Assembly: GCA_029747015.1 (NCBI GenBank)
Contig: JAKOGI010000140.1
Location: forward strand, 367,501-431,500
Direction of reading: 5' to 3'
Length of the DNA: 64,000 nucleotides
From: Carnegiea gigantea
Taxonomy: Eukaryota; Streptophyta; Magnoliopsida; Caryophyllales; Cactaceae
Below the pieces are notes generated by a model. It saw nothing but the letters and a program-made list of their open reading frames with translations, was not told the origin of the DNA and searched no databases. Made by a program: the position numbers and the translations under genes. Positions within the stretch are counted from its first letter, which is position 1; each line of letters starts with the position of its first letter. Below, piece by piece: positions 11,744-23,467 of the stretch.

Positions 11744-12444
11744 ACAATTATATAGCACGAAAATAAGAATGCAACTTCATTAAAATGCACTTGCAATAGC
11801 TATAAAGGGAAAGAAAAATAGTTAAGAAACCATTAATAATCCTACTGTAAATGATAAGTACATTAAAAATATTTTCTAATGCAAAATACAATAATAAGTT
11901 AGCATAGCTTTGGTAAGAGGTTTTAAGGTCACACCAACTTCCATCTTTGTTTTTTTTTTAAATTTTATAGATTTCACTTGCATATAAGAGATAGAAAACA
12001 TCAAATGCAACAAAGAAACGTTTCTTTGTTAACTAATTATAAGAAGATACCGTATCTTAGAGACTAACTTTTTATCTTTTAGTATCCAAATACTGATATA
12101 TTGATATAACCATGTGACATAAACTCATTACTAGCTCCCTCCTCATTAACCTGTAGATCTGGACACGAATTTGGGTGTGGTTTGGTTGAGATATACTGCG
12201 GCGAAATTGGCCAGTGACTGGGTCGTTCCTCGTGGCGGCGGGCGTGCAGTTGGATGGCTGAAGCAGGCAACGCATAGTAGTAGTTAGAGGGGTGGTTTGG
12301 TATCAGGTTCTGGTGGTCGGTTGGTGGGTGGACGGCGGTTGTGTGGCTTGTCAGTTGAAGGTTTTCGATCTCAAAATTGAAAGAGTTTTGATTTTGGTAA
12401 ATGTTGGTAGCAGCTAAGATCTTTGTAAGTCGTTGAATTTTTTT
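11744..12444. other. Non-coding stretch, nothing recognised
   Basis: No supported gene. A GC-richer patch at about 12140-12360 (TGGGTGGTTGG-like) gives only short frames in several directions without a recognisable product. Confidence 0.45.
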
Positions 12445-12789
12445 TATACTTAAAATTCCAAGATCTGAAATTTGGAATTTTCGAATTCAAAAATTCGTAT
12501 AAATTTCTTTTCATATTTTCGATCTCAACGTTAGAAATTTGGAAATTTCGAATATGATAATTTGTATGGATTTTTTTCGCAGTTTCGATCCAAAATTTCA
12601 AATGTTAAATTCCAAGATTTAAAATTTGGAATTTTTGGACCTAAAAATTCGCATAAATTTTGTTCATACTTTCGACCCCAAAGCTTCAATTTCTAAATTT
12701 CAAGATTTGAAATTTGGAATTTTCAAATCTGAAAATCCATTTGATTTTTTTATATTTTCGATCCCAAAATTTCAAATTTGAATTTTCAG
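12445..12789. repeat. Degenerate tandem repeat
   Basis: The phrases GATCTGAAATTTGGAATTTT and TTTCGATCCCAAAATTTC recur at about 12463, 12617 and 12705, with drifting spacing. The array directly abuts the LTR starting at 12790. Confidence 0.6.
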
Positions 12790-13430
12790 TGTAATCGCAA
12801 ATTATAAAGATTAAGTTTTTATTTATTCACTTGAATGAATTGGGTACAATCTCTATGAATATAATAATCCTCTTATTTTCTCTCCTTTTTTGGATGGATT
12901 TTTCAACCTTTGAATCAAGATGGATAGGGCCTATTTATAAGAAAACCTTCCTATTAAAAGTTAAGATGAGTCTTGACTTGAGTTTTAGGCCTTTCAATTA
13001 GACGTTACCCTGGACAACTTTAACTTTAATTGACTTTGACTTTGACTTTGACTTTGACTTGGAAGTCTCTCGGGCTTGGGTCGAGCGTTGATTTGGAAGT
13101 CGCCTCAACCTTCGACCGGGCGTTGACTTGAAAGTCGTTTGACCTATGACTTGGAAATCGATGTAAGTCTTGACCTTTGACTTTGACTTTAACTTTGACT
13201 GCGCCTTGACTTGGACATCGTTCGAGCTTTAGGTCGTGACTTGACTTGTTAGCCGTCTTGAGCCTCGATTTGGACTTTGACTTGAATTTTGACTGAACCT
13301 GAACTTGGAAGTCATTTGGACTTCATCTTGGGCTTGACTTGTGAATCTTTGGGCTTAATTAAATTAATTAAAAGGGTTGACCCAATTAATTAATTTGATT
13401 GTATTTTGGTACGGCACGACTAAATTTTCA
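12790..13430 (-). repeat. 3' LTR of gypsy copy A
   Basis: Homologous to the LTRs at 47583-48340 and 61264-61975. The end at 12790 reads TGTAATCGC on the plus strand, matching TGTAAACA and TGTGAACA of the other two. It carries about 17 TTGAC(C/T) motifs between 13028 and 13383. The inner edge is set by the shared GGTACGGCAC block. Confidence 0.8.
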
Positions 13431-15149
13431 GTACCTACAAATTGCCTCCTCGAGGCAAAGTCACGTACAAGACCTTTGTCGTTCGAGCGTGACTGAAGTC
13501 TCGATTTTTTTGCCGTCTCCTTTTTTTTTTTTTTTTTCCGTTGGAGTGTGATCATTTAAGCGACGAGGTCACGTACAAAGCTTTTGCCTTCTCGACTTTT
13601 TTAGCTTGGGCTTGACTCATGCACCTTATTTTTCCTTTGGATGGGCTGGACGGGCTTGGGCCTGGCTCTTTCCCTTTCAGGGTAAGCTTGGACTGGCCCT
13701 CCTTCTTTCCTCTCTTATTCTCATTTTTTTTTTTTTTTGGTTTGGGCTGGCCAATGATCTTTTTTACGAAGCCCGGCCTTCACGCGTGGGCTAGGCCAGC
13801 ATTCGATCTGCTTTTGCCCAGAGCCCAGACCGGCTTCATTTAAGTGACACGCACATGGCACGTGATCCCGACTTTTTTTGTCTTCTCTTTTCGTTCTGCT
13901 GGACTGGGCCATTTCACTTCATCTAAGTTATCATATGCGACTCACGTGACCTGCTCCTGCCCGTTGCTTTTTGTTTGGACTGGGCCAGTATTTATTTCTT
14001 TTCTTCTTTTGTTTTTTTGGGGTTAAAATACCCAATCCAGCTTGCTTCTTGGCTGTATTTTACTTAACCAAGCACGCCCCTCTAACGTGACCCAGCATCC
14101 ACTATTCCCCTTTCTTCTTCCTTCCCTCTTCGCTGCTACAGTACGCAGCAACCTGAAACCCTCGACGTCCTCAGCTCCTCATGCTTGTGCTGCTGCTTCT
14201 GGTCTTCAATGTGGGTGTCCTCCCTTCTCAAAGCTTTCCCATGGAACCACCATTCTCAGTAATTGTGGTCATCCAAGACAGCAACTTTCTCACTCCTTTC
14301 TTCTTCCGTCCTCGTCTACCCATCCTCTGAAAAGCCAATGTCCTCAGCCCCACTAAACCCTGTTGGCTCTGCCCTTCTTCGTTGCTTGCTGTAGCCAGAA
14401 ATCAAAGGCCCCATTTTCTTCAACAACAGGACGCCCAGGCACCAAGATTACGCTGTTTTCTCTCTCTCTCCCTCCTTTGCTCTGTGTTCTCATTTTTCAA
14501 CTTGGCCTTTAACAGGAGATAGTGGGTATTCGTTTTGCTTCTCATTTTTGAGCAAGTTGTTTGTTTTTGGCATTAAGGTTTGGAGGTTTAATCTTTTTGG
14601 CCATTGACGAAGATTATCTCTTTTGGCTGTGTGTTTTGAGGCTGCTCTGTGTTCGTTTTTTTTGCTCTGTGGATAACTGGGCATGCTTGATTGTGCATCC
14701 TGCTGGTTTGATGGTTTGAACAAATTGGGCACGTTCGTTTCCCTGGACAAGGGGTTTGGTAGGAAAGCACTATTTAAACTGGGAATTTTTGTATTGATTT
14801 AAAGGCAACAATTTTCTTCCTTTTGGGTGTCGCTGATAAACCAGCACCACGGTTCATTTTCTTCCTTTTGTTTGGGTGAGTTTTTGGCTAAACGGTGCTA
14901 ACTTTGATCTTTATTTGTTTGATTTACCATGCGACAGATGGAGGAGTTGGTTTGCTTTGCCTTTTGCGTTGGGCGTCACTCCATTGATGAATTCATTGAG
15001 CATTCAATTAGTGGCCTTGTTGAATGCTCCACTCTTTGCAACTACTTACCTCACTTGTGGGCCTTCATGCTTCTACTACGCTTCATGCCTTTTTTTTTTT
15101 TTGGGGGGTGAAGTTGGGGGTTTGGATATGGTGCTTGTGATCTCCCAAA
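13431..15149. other. Pyrimidine-rich internal region of gypsy copy A
   Basis: Matches the layout of 48345-50400 in copy B: T-runs, GGCTGGGCC-like phrases and CTTCTTCC tracts. No convincing protein is seen. By position it is the upstream or leader region of the antisense PMD gene, which in this copy is deleted. Confidence 0.5.
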
Positions 15150-17366
15150 TGTTGTTGAAAAATTTGGAAAATATATTCAATTTGCGACGGAAATATCGAC
15201 GGAAAAAGCTCATTTCTCCGACGGAAAAATGGCTTTCAACGGAAAATATGACGGAAAACGGTACGTCGGGATTCAGTTCGTCGCAAAAATTATCCCGAAG
15301 GATTCCGACGGTATGCGACGGAATTTCCGACGGAAAAACCCCGTCGGATAGCCTGCACTTCTATTTCTGCGCGGACTGGCGAGCAGGGAAGGGAGGTCAT
15401 TTCCGACGGGAATTCCAACGGAAAATCCCGTCGGAATTTCCCACCCTCTTGAAAAAAAAATTTTTTTTTAATTTTATTCAAAATCCAAAAAAAAAAATTT
15501 TTTTTTTAAAATTTTAAAAATGTAATACGCGTGTAATAATTATAAGAAATGTAATACGCACGTAATAATTACCAAATATAAAATTTTATACATATCTGTC
15601 AAAAGAAATGTGCTAAATTACGACATTGTTTTGAATGTACGCAAATTGCTAAACTATTCAGAGTCGAATAAATTTGTGAGATCATCATCATTGTCATTTT
15701 CGGAGTCCTCTTCATCGTCAGGATTCAAGTTGATGTGGCATACCTACAAAGCATTAATATATACTTAACACACCTAAATATATACTTAATATACCTAAAA
15801 AACACATACACTTCACATACTTACAAAACATTAATATATATCACAAAGCAAACAAAATACAAACATACTTAGGAAATTTAAAGTATTCCCTAAAACAAAA
15901 CATATTACATATGTCTAATATACTTCAACATTTCATAATAATTATATAATAATTATAAATGTACATACTTATCATATTGTATTCCACTTATTCAAATAAA
16001 TACACTCCACAAATAAAATTAAAATTTAACGTAATTCACATTCATATGTTGCGAAAAAATAAATTTGATATTAAACCAACCAAATCATATGAAATATTAA
16101 CCATATCTCAAAAAAAGAATATTATTCACATACTCACCAAAAATTAATATACACAACAAATCGAAAAAAATACATACTGAACATTATTAAACCATTTACC
16201 AAAACAAAACATATATTAAATTAGAATTATTACACATATTACACATGTTTTTTAATTATTCAAATCAACATACATCACATATTAAATTAGAATTACATTA
16301 TACTTTCTCCCTATCATAAAAAATTCTCACAAAACCTCAAATATAACAATTAATGTAATTAAATATATATGCTAAAAATAATTAATTTCACATAATAATA
16401 TTATTTTCCCACATAGGCCTCATTAAACATCAGTTACAAATTAAACCACCGTTTTCACACCTCATCTAATTAAACAAACCCAAACAAAAAAAAATTACCA
16501 TTAACATACTTATCAAACTTAAATTAATATATACTTAACATATATAAATAAATTCACAAAAATAACAAAAAAATTAAACATACTTCAAAAATCATACATG
16601 ATTAATATATTTAACGTTTTATAATAAACAAACATATTTTATTTAAATTATTCACATCAACAAAACATATTATACATGCTTAACATACTTAACATTTTAA
16701 AATAACAAACTAAACACATCAAACTAAACAAACATGCTTCCAAATTAAAATTCACAAAAAAGAACATCACATATCAAATTAACATAATTTTAAAACGCAA
16801 AAATTCTACTAATCTTCAAAACCGAAAAATCACGCGTATTACCGGCGACGAGGCGCGGCGGCGGCGGCGGCAGCAGGACTCGAAAAATTAAAACATAAAA
16901 AACATCAATTAACTTAACTATTTCAACTTTAAACAACATATTAACAAAAAAAAACCACTTACCGTTCACTTTTCCGATCACTAAAACCATCCGGCGAATT
17001 AAAAATTCACTTTCTCTCTCTTCCTTCTCTTTCTATTCGAAACCCCTTCTCCCTCTAAATTTTGTTTTGCCGACCAAAAAATCCCCCACCCCAACATTTA
17101 AAACGCACGCGATCGAAAAGTCTCGAGATCCACAAAACCATCTGACAGAAACCGACGGAATTTCCGACAGATTCCGATGGTCTCTGACGGAATTCCGTCG
17201 AATTTCCATCGGAATTTCTGACGGAACATAATTCCGTCGGAAATTCCATCGGAGATTCTGACTTCCGTCGGGCTCCGCCTGCTTTTCCGTCGGATCCTCT
17301 GATATTTTCCGACGTCCATCTTTCGCGTTGCTGTTTCCATCGGAGTTTCGCGGCGTTTTTGTAGTT
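15150..17366. mobile_element. CACTA-like non-autonomous element nested in gypsy copy A
   Basis: Clusters of the motif CCGACGGAAATTCC and its complement sit near both ends (about 15180-15440 and 17130-17345), as in subterminal repeats of CACTA (En/Spm) transposons. The right end reads GTTTTTGTAGTT, one base from the family's TTTTTGTAGTG. No CACTAC start could be placed on the left, so that end is approximate or eroded. Between the arrays is AT-rich filler (15470-16780) and a short GC patch with a GGC run (about 16850-16875). No transposase is present. Confidence 0.6.
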
Positions 17367-17559
17367 AACCTGAAAAGTTTTATCACGCTTGCTTGCGCTG
17401 TTGTACCGCCGCATTCATTTATTGTCGTACTTTTCGTGCATTGCGACGTTATGCTCACTTGCTGAAAGATCGTATTTTTTTTTTTGGTCGCTTGTGCTTA
17501 TTATTTTTTGAATTCTAAGACCCCTTTTTTTCGTTGCGCTTGTATCGTTACTTGTGCAG

Positions 17560-18205
17560 GTTGAAGAGTCATTTGAAGAACTACTTGTAAAACAGTTCGC
17601 CGTTAGGCCTTGGGCCTAGAACGGATACCGATATGCATGAAAGTGGTACGAAAACTTGAATAACCACTTACAACACGGTTCGCCGCTTGGGCCTTGAACG
17701 GATACTGATATGCATGAAAATGGTACGAAAACTTAAAGAACCAATTGCGACACGATTCGCCGCTTGGCCTTGTGCCTTGAACTGATATCGATACGCATGA
17801 AAGTGGTACAAAGACTCGAAGAACCACTTGCGACACGGTTCGTCGCTTGGCCTTAGGCCTATACGCATGGAAGAGGTATGAAGACTTAAATAAACCACTT
17901 GTGACACGGTTCGCCACTTGGCCTTGGGCCTTGAATGGATACCGATATGCATGAAAGTGGTATGAAGACTTGAAGAACCACTTGCGACACAACTTGAAGA
18001 ACCACTTGCGACACCGATACGCATAAAAGTGGTATGAAAACTTGAAGAACCACTTGCGATACGTTTCGCCGCTAGGCCTTGGGCCTTAAACGGATACCAA
18101 TGCGTATGAAAGTAGTATAAAGGCTTTGAAGAATTACTTACGATACGGTTCGTCGCTAGGCCTTGGGTCTAGAACGGATATCGATATGCATGAAAGTGGT
18201 ATGAG
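17560..18205 (+). repeat. Tandem array of about 80-bp hairpin units, copy A
   Basis: Nine full or partial units begin near 17560. A typical unit opens GAACCACTTGCGACACGG, continues TTCGCCGCTAGGCCTTGGG and closes GAAAGTGGTATGAAGACTTGA. CCACTT and AAGTGG can form an outer stem, and AGGCC and GGCCT an inner one. Two middle units are partly deleted. The same array sits at 50411-50935 in copy B, upstream of the PMD gene. Confidence 0.85.
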
Positions 18206-18404
18206 CAGCGAGGAGAAGCTGGGCGGCAGAAATGTGATGTCTTTGATCTCTTTTCTTTCATGCCCCCCGTTTTTTTGTGATGTGTTTGACTGCGCATGGT
18301 GATTTACTGAATCTGCCTACGTACTTATGGGTACTTGTAATTCCCAATAAGATCAAGTTGTTATGTAGTTCAACTAAACATCCTTTTTTTATTTGTTTTA
18401 CCGT

Positions 18405-18890
18405 TCACAGTTTATACTCTTGTGGGCCAGGAGTAGTACAAAGATTTGGTTTGTGTGAACATTTTATACTCTTGCTCAGGAGCCTTCCTTTTTGAATGTG
18501 CGAACCGTTTAGTCTTTTGTTCGGGAGTCTTCTTTTTGAATATGCGAACAGTTTAGTCTTTTTTTCGGGAGCCTTCTTTTTGAATTTTTGAACAGTTTAT
18601 TCTCTTATTCGGGAGTCTTCTTTTCTTAAATGTGTGTGAACAGTTTAGACTCTTGTTCGAGACCGTTCTTTTTTGAATGCGTGAATAGTTTAGACTCTTG
18701 TCCAAAAGCCTTCTTTTTTCAATGTGCGAACAGTTTATTCTCTTGTTCAGGAGTCTTCTTTTTTGAATGTGTACTTTAGGTGTGTCTTTTTTTAATGAAC
18801 AGTTTAACCTCTTATTCAGGAGTAGATCAAGCCCTTTTTTTTTTTATGATGGTGAACAGTTTAGGCTCTTACCCAGGAGCTAATTCAGTA
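18405..18890. repeat. About ten 45-50-bp units with CTC...GAG cores, copy A
   Basis: The phrase GAACAGTTTAGACTCTTGTT followed by CGGGAGTCTTC recurs at about 18405, 18456, 18502, 18545, 18589, 18638, 18682, 18728, 18797 and 18854. Some units pair well (for example GGCTC with GAGC), others poorly. Copy B has only three units (54484-54640), just beyond the integrase end, so the array expanded here. Confidence 0.8.
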
Positions 18891-19059
18891 TTCCCTCAAG
18901 GGATGTCGCTGACAACTGGGCTTGCATCACAGTGGGAAGAAGCTTGCTTCTTAGTTCTTTCTTTTGAATTGACCCTTACGCCATGGCTAGTGAGAACTAG
19001 GACGTGTCTTTTTACCTTCAACAAGTTATCCACCTTCACATCTAAAGTGGAAACATGCT

Positions 19060-20191
19060 TCATGCGTGAGGAATTGAACTTTGGATTTCATTTAGTTCGC
19101 TAAGGCGGCTGAACACTGAATCTTTTTTTTGGGAAGGCGGTGAGTTTGATGACGTCTCGCCTATCTTAATTCTGGTAAAGATCGAGGGTTTATGTTGCTC
19201 ACCCTTCTTCAACCTATGGAAGATGAAAGGCTTCAGGGTTTCATCTTTTCCCAACCTGCTAAACACAAAAGGGCCGAGAAGGTATTGGCGTGACGTTGAC
19301 GACTGCAACCTGTCGAACACCAGCGTTTTTGGGTTGGTCTTGGCATTTTCACCCTTATTATGATAAACCTCGTCGGCTGTGATATATTCCGTGCGAGCTT
19401 ACTTATCCTTACGTCGTCCCAAAATCCTTACGGGCTGTGACTGTACGTAATCAAGACCAACTTTAGGCATTGCGACGTTACCCCCTTGACTTTGTATCAC
19501 CCTTTGCGTGCTGTTAAGTCTGTAGGGCTTAGTTTCGATCACATGGCCCCAAAGATGTTGGCTGGTTGAAGTCATAGCTGGACCTCTTCATTAACTTGCG
19601 CGCATTAGGATCAAACCCATTGCTGATGCGCATCTTTGATAGCTCACTTTCTTCTTGGAGCGGGCCTTCAGAAGAGGCAACAAAACTAGGGAGAGAAGCC
19701 TTGGTCAATTTGTTTGGGTTTGCCATATGAACTGGAAGTACACCCTTTTCCTTGAGAACGTGCCACCCTGTTTCATTGAACTTACGTTCAACCTTGGTTG
19801 CACTTTTAGGATTTGTACATGCACAAAATGGTGATTCTTCATCCTTGCGACGGGACTGAGGAATGTACATGAAGACTAGCGCCGCTGAACATGCCGCGAC
19901 ATTTGCTTGCTTGATGGACGAGACTGAAATTGTCCTCTCATTCTTTTTTTTCCGTTGTTGTTGTGGTTGGATGCTGTAATCACCATTTTCTTCAGGAGGG
20001 ACATTCAGCCCTTCATTTGTTTCGTCATCGTCAAATGTGAAACATGAGGTTGTGTAGACAACCGCACTATCGAAGAAGCTCCTCGTGAAGTATTCTCCTG
20101 AGGCCTCTGGTGTTTCAGTGAGATCTATTTCAGAATCTGACTCATCAGCCTCTTGCACTGTGATGTGGCTAACTTTTGCTGTTTCATCCAA
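19060..20191 (-). pseudogene. Gypsy gag-pol linker remnant, copy A
   Basis: Two minus-strand frames, 20191-19529 and 19320-19060, match the linker between gag/protease and RT in copy B (about 57943-58970). Recognisable phrases are the FDPNARKLMKRSSYDF block near the end of the first frame and the FTRIKIG and IQSSIP blocks of the second. In this retrotransposon group this part joins gag to the polymerase domains and has no known catalytic residues. The protease segment present in copy B at 59083-59301 is missing, and RT does not follow: at about 18890-19060 the sequence passes directly into the convergent-end repeats. No function is expected. Confidence 0.75.
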
Positions 20192-20221
20192 ATCTAAAAT
20201 GATTCTGCCTTCCTTAGCTAG

Positions 20222-20990
20222 TCATTTGATGCGCTTCTCAAGTGTAACACACTTTTCAAGAGGGTGACTAACGATTCTATAGTACCGACAGTACTTGGAA
20301 TCGGCGGTCCTCCCAACTTCCTCTAGATGCTTTGGCTCGGGCAATTCGATGATACCTTTCTCGAGCAAGTCATCTAACATGCCTGATAAATCTGAGTCAG
20401 GAAATTGATACTTCTTTTCCTGAAGCTCTTTTAGTGTGGGATGCTTCTTTATCGCAACCTTGAACGACAAGCTCTTCTTGCCCCCTAGTTTTGGCTTTCC
20501 CGTAATGCGAATTGGCTGACTTATAGAGATGAACATCGCTTCTTTGGTCGTGCTCTTAGAAAAGTTAACATTCTTCTCGAATTCAACTTTGTTCTTCCTT
20601 GATTCAGTAGAATAGAAGGAGTTGCTGCAGCGGCTAGCTATCGTCACCTTCATGTCATGCGCCTTGGTAGCCAATTCTTGAAAAGTCCTAGGTTTGCTCA
20701 TTTGTAGGACATACAGCAAGTCCCAGTGCACAGAAGTTTCAGACAGTCGATCCTTGCACTCGAGGCTAAGTGCGCGCCAACGGTTGATGTAGTCAAGAAC
20801 TGGCTCGTCCTTCCACTGTTTTGTGTTTGTCAGCTCAGTCATGCTGACAGCGCGCTGAGTGCTATAGAACTTGTTGAGGAACTCTTACTCCATTTGTTAC
20901 AAGCTGTCCATTGACTCATATTCTAAGTCAGTATACCAGTCGAAGGCAACACCTTTCAATGTCCTGACGAACTATTTCACAAGATCACCG
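20222..20990 (-). pseudogene. Gypsy gag (capsid) remnant, copy A
   Basis: The open frame 20842-20222 encodes a retrotransposon gag domain: KQWKDEPVLDYINRWRALS near its start, LQMSKPRTFQELATKAHDM in the middle, and a CRYYRIVSHPLEKC block at the end that is a diverged zinc-knuckle-like segment. Gag assembles the particle that packages element RNA. Compared with copy B (60142-59609), nine residues before the HWD motif are missing in frame. A TGA at 20222-20224 interrupts the reading, which continues beyond it. Gag coding upstream of 20842 is visible to about 20990 and then stops at the junction with duplicated segment 2, so the N-terminus and 5' LTR are deleted. Confidence 0.85.
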
Positions 20991-21897
20991 TCAGTGTAAT
21001 ACAAACAGCTGATTGAAACAGCTAATATCAAACAGCCAATAGAAACAGCTAATAGCTGTTTGCCAAACATGACCATTATACAGCCTTTAATGAGATCGAG
21101 CAGATTGGCGACTGCCTGCAAAAATGGCTCAACAATTACTGTCTTCTGGCTTTGTTTAATTTTTTTTTTTGAAGTACGTCTACTTTTGTGTTTTAATTTT
21201 AATTGCGAAAAAAAAAAAAACAAATTTGCATAGCTAGAAAAGTCATTCTTAGTTTGGCATCATAGCCTACATATATAGACGAGACTCTTCACTGTTGACT
21301 CTTGGGCATAAATTTAGATTTTGATTTTAAAGCTTTTAAAAAAATGTTAATGTTTTTTGATTATTTATAAGCCACATAAAGGGCTAAAATTATAATAAAA
21401 TTTACAACAAATAATATTTAAAACATGAGATCGATGTAGAAAAATATTACTGCATATGTGTTTGGATAAATCTGAAGAAATTGTAGTTATGTAGAAAGGA
21501 ACTTAGGTAATGTTATATATAGTCATGGTTAGTTTGTGCTGTGCTTATGTTTACAATTATCACCATATATTGTTTAAGAAAGAAACTTGCATTAAACAGC
21601 CTCGTTTGTCAAATGAGATACACAATAAAAATTAAAGATCGGATATGATTGCACATCCATGAATGAAAGTGATAAATACAAACTATATATGGTGTTCTCA
21701 AAAAAAAACCAAAAAACAAAAAAACAAAAAACGCACACTAGTGCAATTAATTCTATCGAAGTGTAGCGGTGGACAAAATCAGGAAATTTTCTTAGTGCCG
21801 TAATTTTCTTTGGCTTTCTCTTTCAATTAGCTTATCATTCAATTAAGCAGAGTTTAAAGCAAACAAATAAAATTATGAACTTGTCGTCTTTGACTAA

Positions 21898-22295
21898 GAG
21901 CATCTCCAACAGCCCCCTCGTGAGGAGGAAAAAGAGGAGAGAGAAATTGGTCAGGCGAGAAGGCACTTGCAACAAGAGGCTCATGTCTCATTCCTCATGA
22001 GTAGTCTCGGAGCAGCGAGCTATCTCGTGGGTTTGTTTTGTTTTTTTAAAATATTTTTTATTAGTTTTTCTTTTTTTTAATTCTAAAAATAAAATTGTGT
22101 ATTATGGAGTGGGTCCATAGGTATTATTTTATGGCTAGATATAGGATTTATATGTATTATTTTATTTGGTGAGGTAAAATGATGAGTCTTCCAATGAAGG
22201 AAGTGAATATTGTGAGGTAAAAAGTTGGAGAAGGGATTGATGTGATAACAATAGGCCTCTTGAGCTAAAAACTTGATTCACAATTGAATTTGCTC
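21898..22295. mobile_element. MITE with GAGCATCTCC-type termini, TAA target duplication
   Basis: Starts GAGCATCTCCAACAG and ends TTGAATTTGCTC, with TAA on both sides (21895-21897, 22296-22298). Copy B reads straight through at about 63229-63232 with a single TAA, an empty site. The 398-bp body is non-coding. TAA duplications fit PIF/Harbinger MITEs. Confidence 0.85.
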
Positions 22296-22788
22296 TAACC
22301 AGGCGCGTCTTACACGTGGAAACAGTCTTGTCGTAAAGCATTGGGGTCACATCTTTGCAGTCGCCATCGTTGATGGAGAAACATAAAATGGTTGCGTACG
22401 TAATTTATTAATTAAAAGTATCTTTCCCTTGTGAAAGTGGAATTTCCAATCACGGTGATACTATTATCACAAGAACAGAAGATTTTAGTAAATTTTTTTG
22501 TTCCTTTTTAGATGTTGTAATTTTTACAATAGTCCATACAATTAGTGTGGCGATATACAAAGAGGCTATGAATGAACTATATAATTTCAATTCATTATTA
22601 AGGAATGGCGGCACTTCATTTTTAATTCATATTAGGTCACCTAGGAGCATTATTGTTGACATGAGGCAAGTCGATGAGTTTGTTAATACTAGCATTGCCG
22701 TTGATCAGTCACAACTCACAACGTTTTGTTATTTTTGAGTATTCTCCCTCAATCGATAAGGTCTTTTGTTTTTAAAGATAGTGGTGAT

Positions 22789-23467
22789 TAGGAGTGGGCA
22801 ATCGATTGAGTCAGATTGGATTAGGGTCAATCTGTTTATCAAGTGGGTTGGCTCAGGTTGTGATCGGCCGTTAACGATTTCAGCTGAGTCGAGTTTTATA
22901 TGTAAATAATTGAGTCGGTTCGAGTCGACCCATGTGCAACCTGCATTTGGCTCGTTTAAAAATGGAACAAAGTTGTGCAAAAAAAATATGCATGAAAATA
23001 ATTATTGTGTATAATGCGTCGGTAATAAGCGTAACTAATTATAGCATGTAAATAAATTACCCATGTTCTTTTCGTGAGTCAATTCTAAAGTACCAATCCC
23101 AACCTACTTCAACCTATTTCAACCCATTTCAACCCACTTCTACTATTTTAACCAAGTTTAATTTATCATGTAAAAAAAATTTAACCCACTTCAACCCACC
23201 TCAACCCGGCCACTTCAACCCACCTCAATCTACTTCGCCCTTTTACCCACCTCAATTTACCTATGAAAAGAACAGGCCCTTAACATAGCAAATAGGTTAA
23301 AAAAGGGGTCACTAAACCGGGCCATTAATAGGCCGAATCGGTAACATGTTTTAATAGGTCGACCCACTATTAACTTGTTCCATTATTGACTCGAACCTAT
23401 GTTGACCATATTTTAAGCAAGTCGACCGGCTTACTCAATGATTATTAGACTCGTTGCCCATCCCTAA
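22789..23467. mobile_element. MULE- or hAT-like non-autonomous element (GGGCAA termini)
   Basis: Begins TAGGAGTGGGCAA and ends TTGCCCATCCCTAA, inverted repeats of about 13 bp, flanked by TGGTGAT and CGGTGAT (22782-22788, 23468-23474). The region is partly preserved in copy B (63550-63866), so it predates the duplication. It is itself interrupted by the MITE at 23060-23279. It contains repeated GGTCGACCC-like phrases and no gene. Confidence 0.65.
23060..23279. mobile_element. PIF/Harbinger-like MITE, TTA target duplication
   Basis: Starts CCCATGTTCTTTTC and ends GAAAAGAACAGGCCC, with TTA at 23057-23059 and 23280-23282. The 220-bp body is a series of AACCCACTTC phrases. Copy B at about 63660-63680 lacks it. 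Same terminal family as 10948-11740 and 40319-41259. Confidence 0.88.

Larger units (their letters stand above)
12790..20995 (-). mobile_element. Gypsy retrotransposon copy A, internally deleted
   Basis: This is a relative of the element at 47583-61975 in the same orientation. From the 3' side it keeps a 3' LTR (12790-13430), the region upstream of the antisense gene (13430-15100), the hairpin repeat array (17560-18205), the convergent-end repeats (18405-18890) and part of gag plus the linker (19060-20990). Missing are the whole PMD gene, RT, RNase H, integrase, protease, the start of gag and the 5' LTR. A CACTA-like element is nested at about 15150-17366. It lies next to duplicated segment 2, as copy B does. 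Confidence 0.85.

Noticed and set aside
13606..14356. Several plus-strand frames of 60-104 codons
   Set aside because: Low-complexity Pro/Phe/Leu-rich translations of CT-rich leader sequence, overlapping in all frames.
17560..18205. CRISPR-like array
   Set aside because: Units are contiguous and imperfect, with no unique spacers, and lie in a plant retrotransposon.
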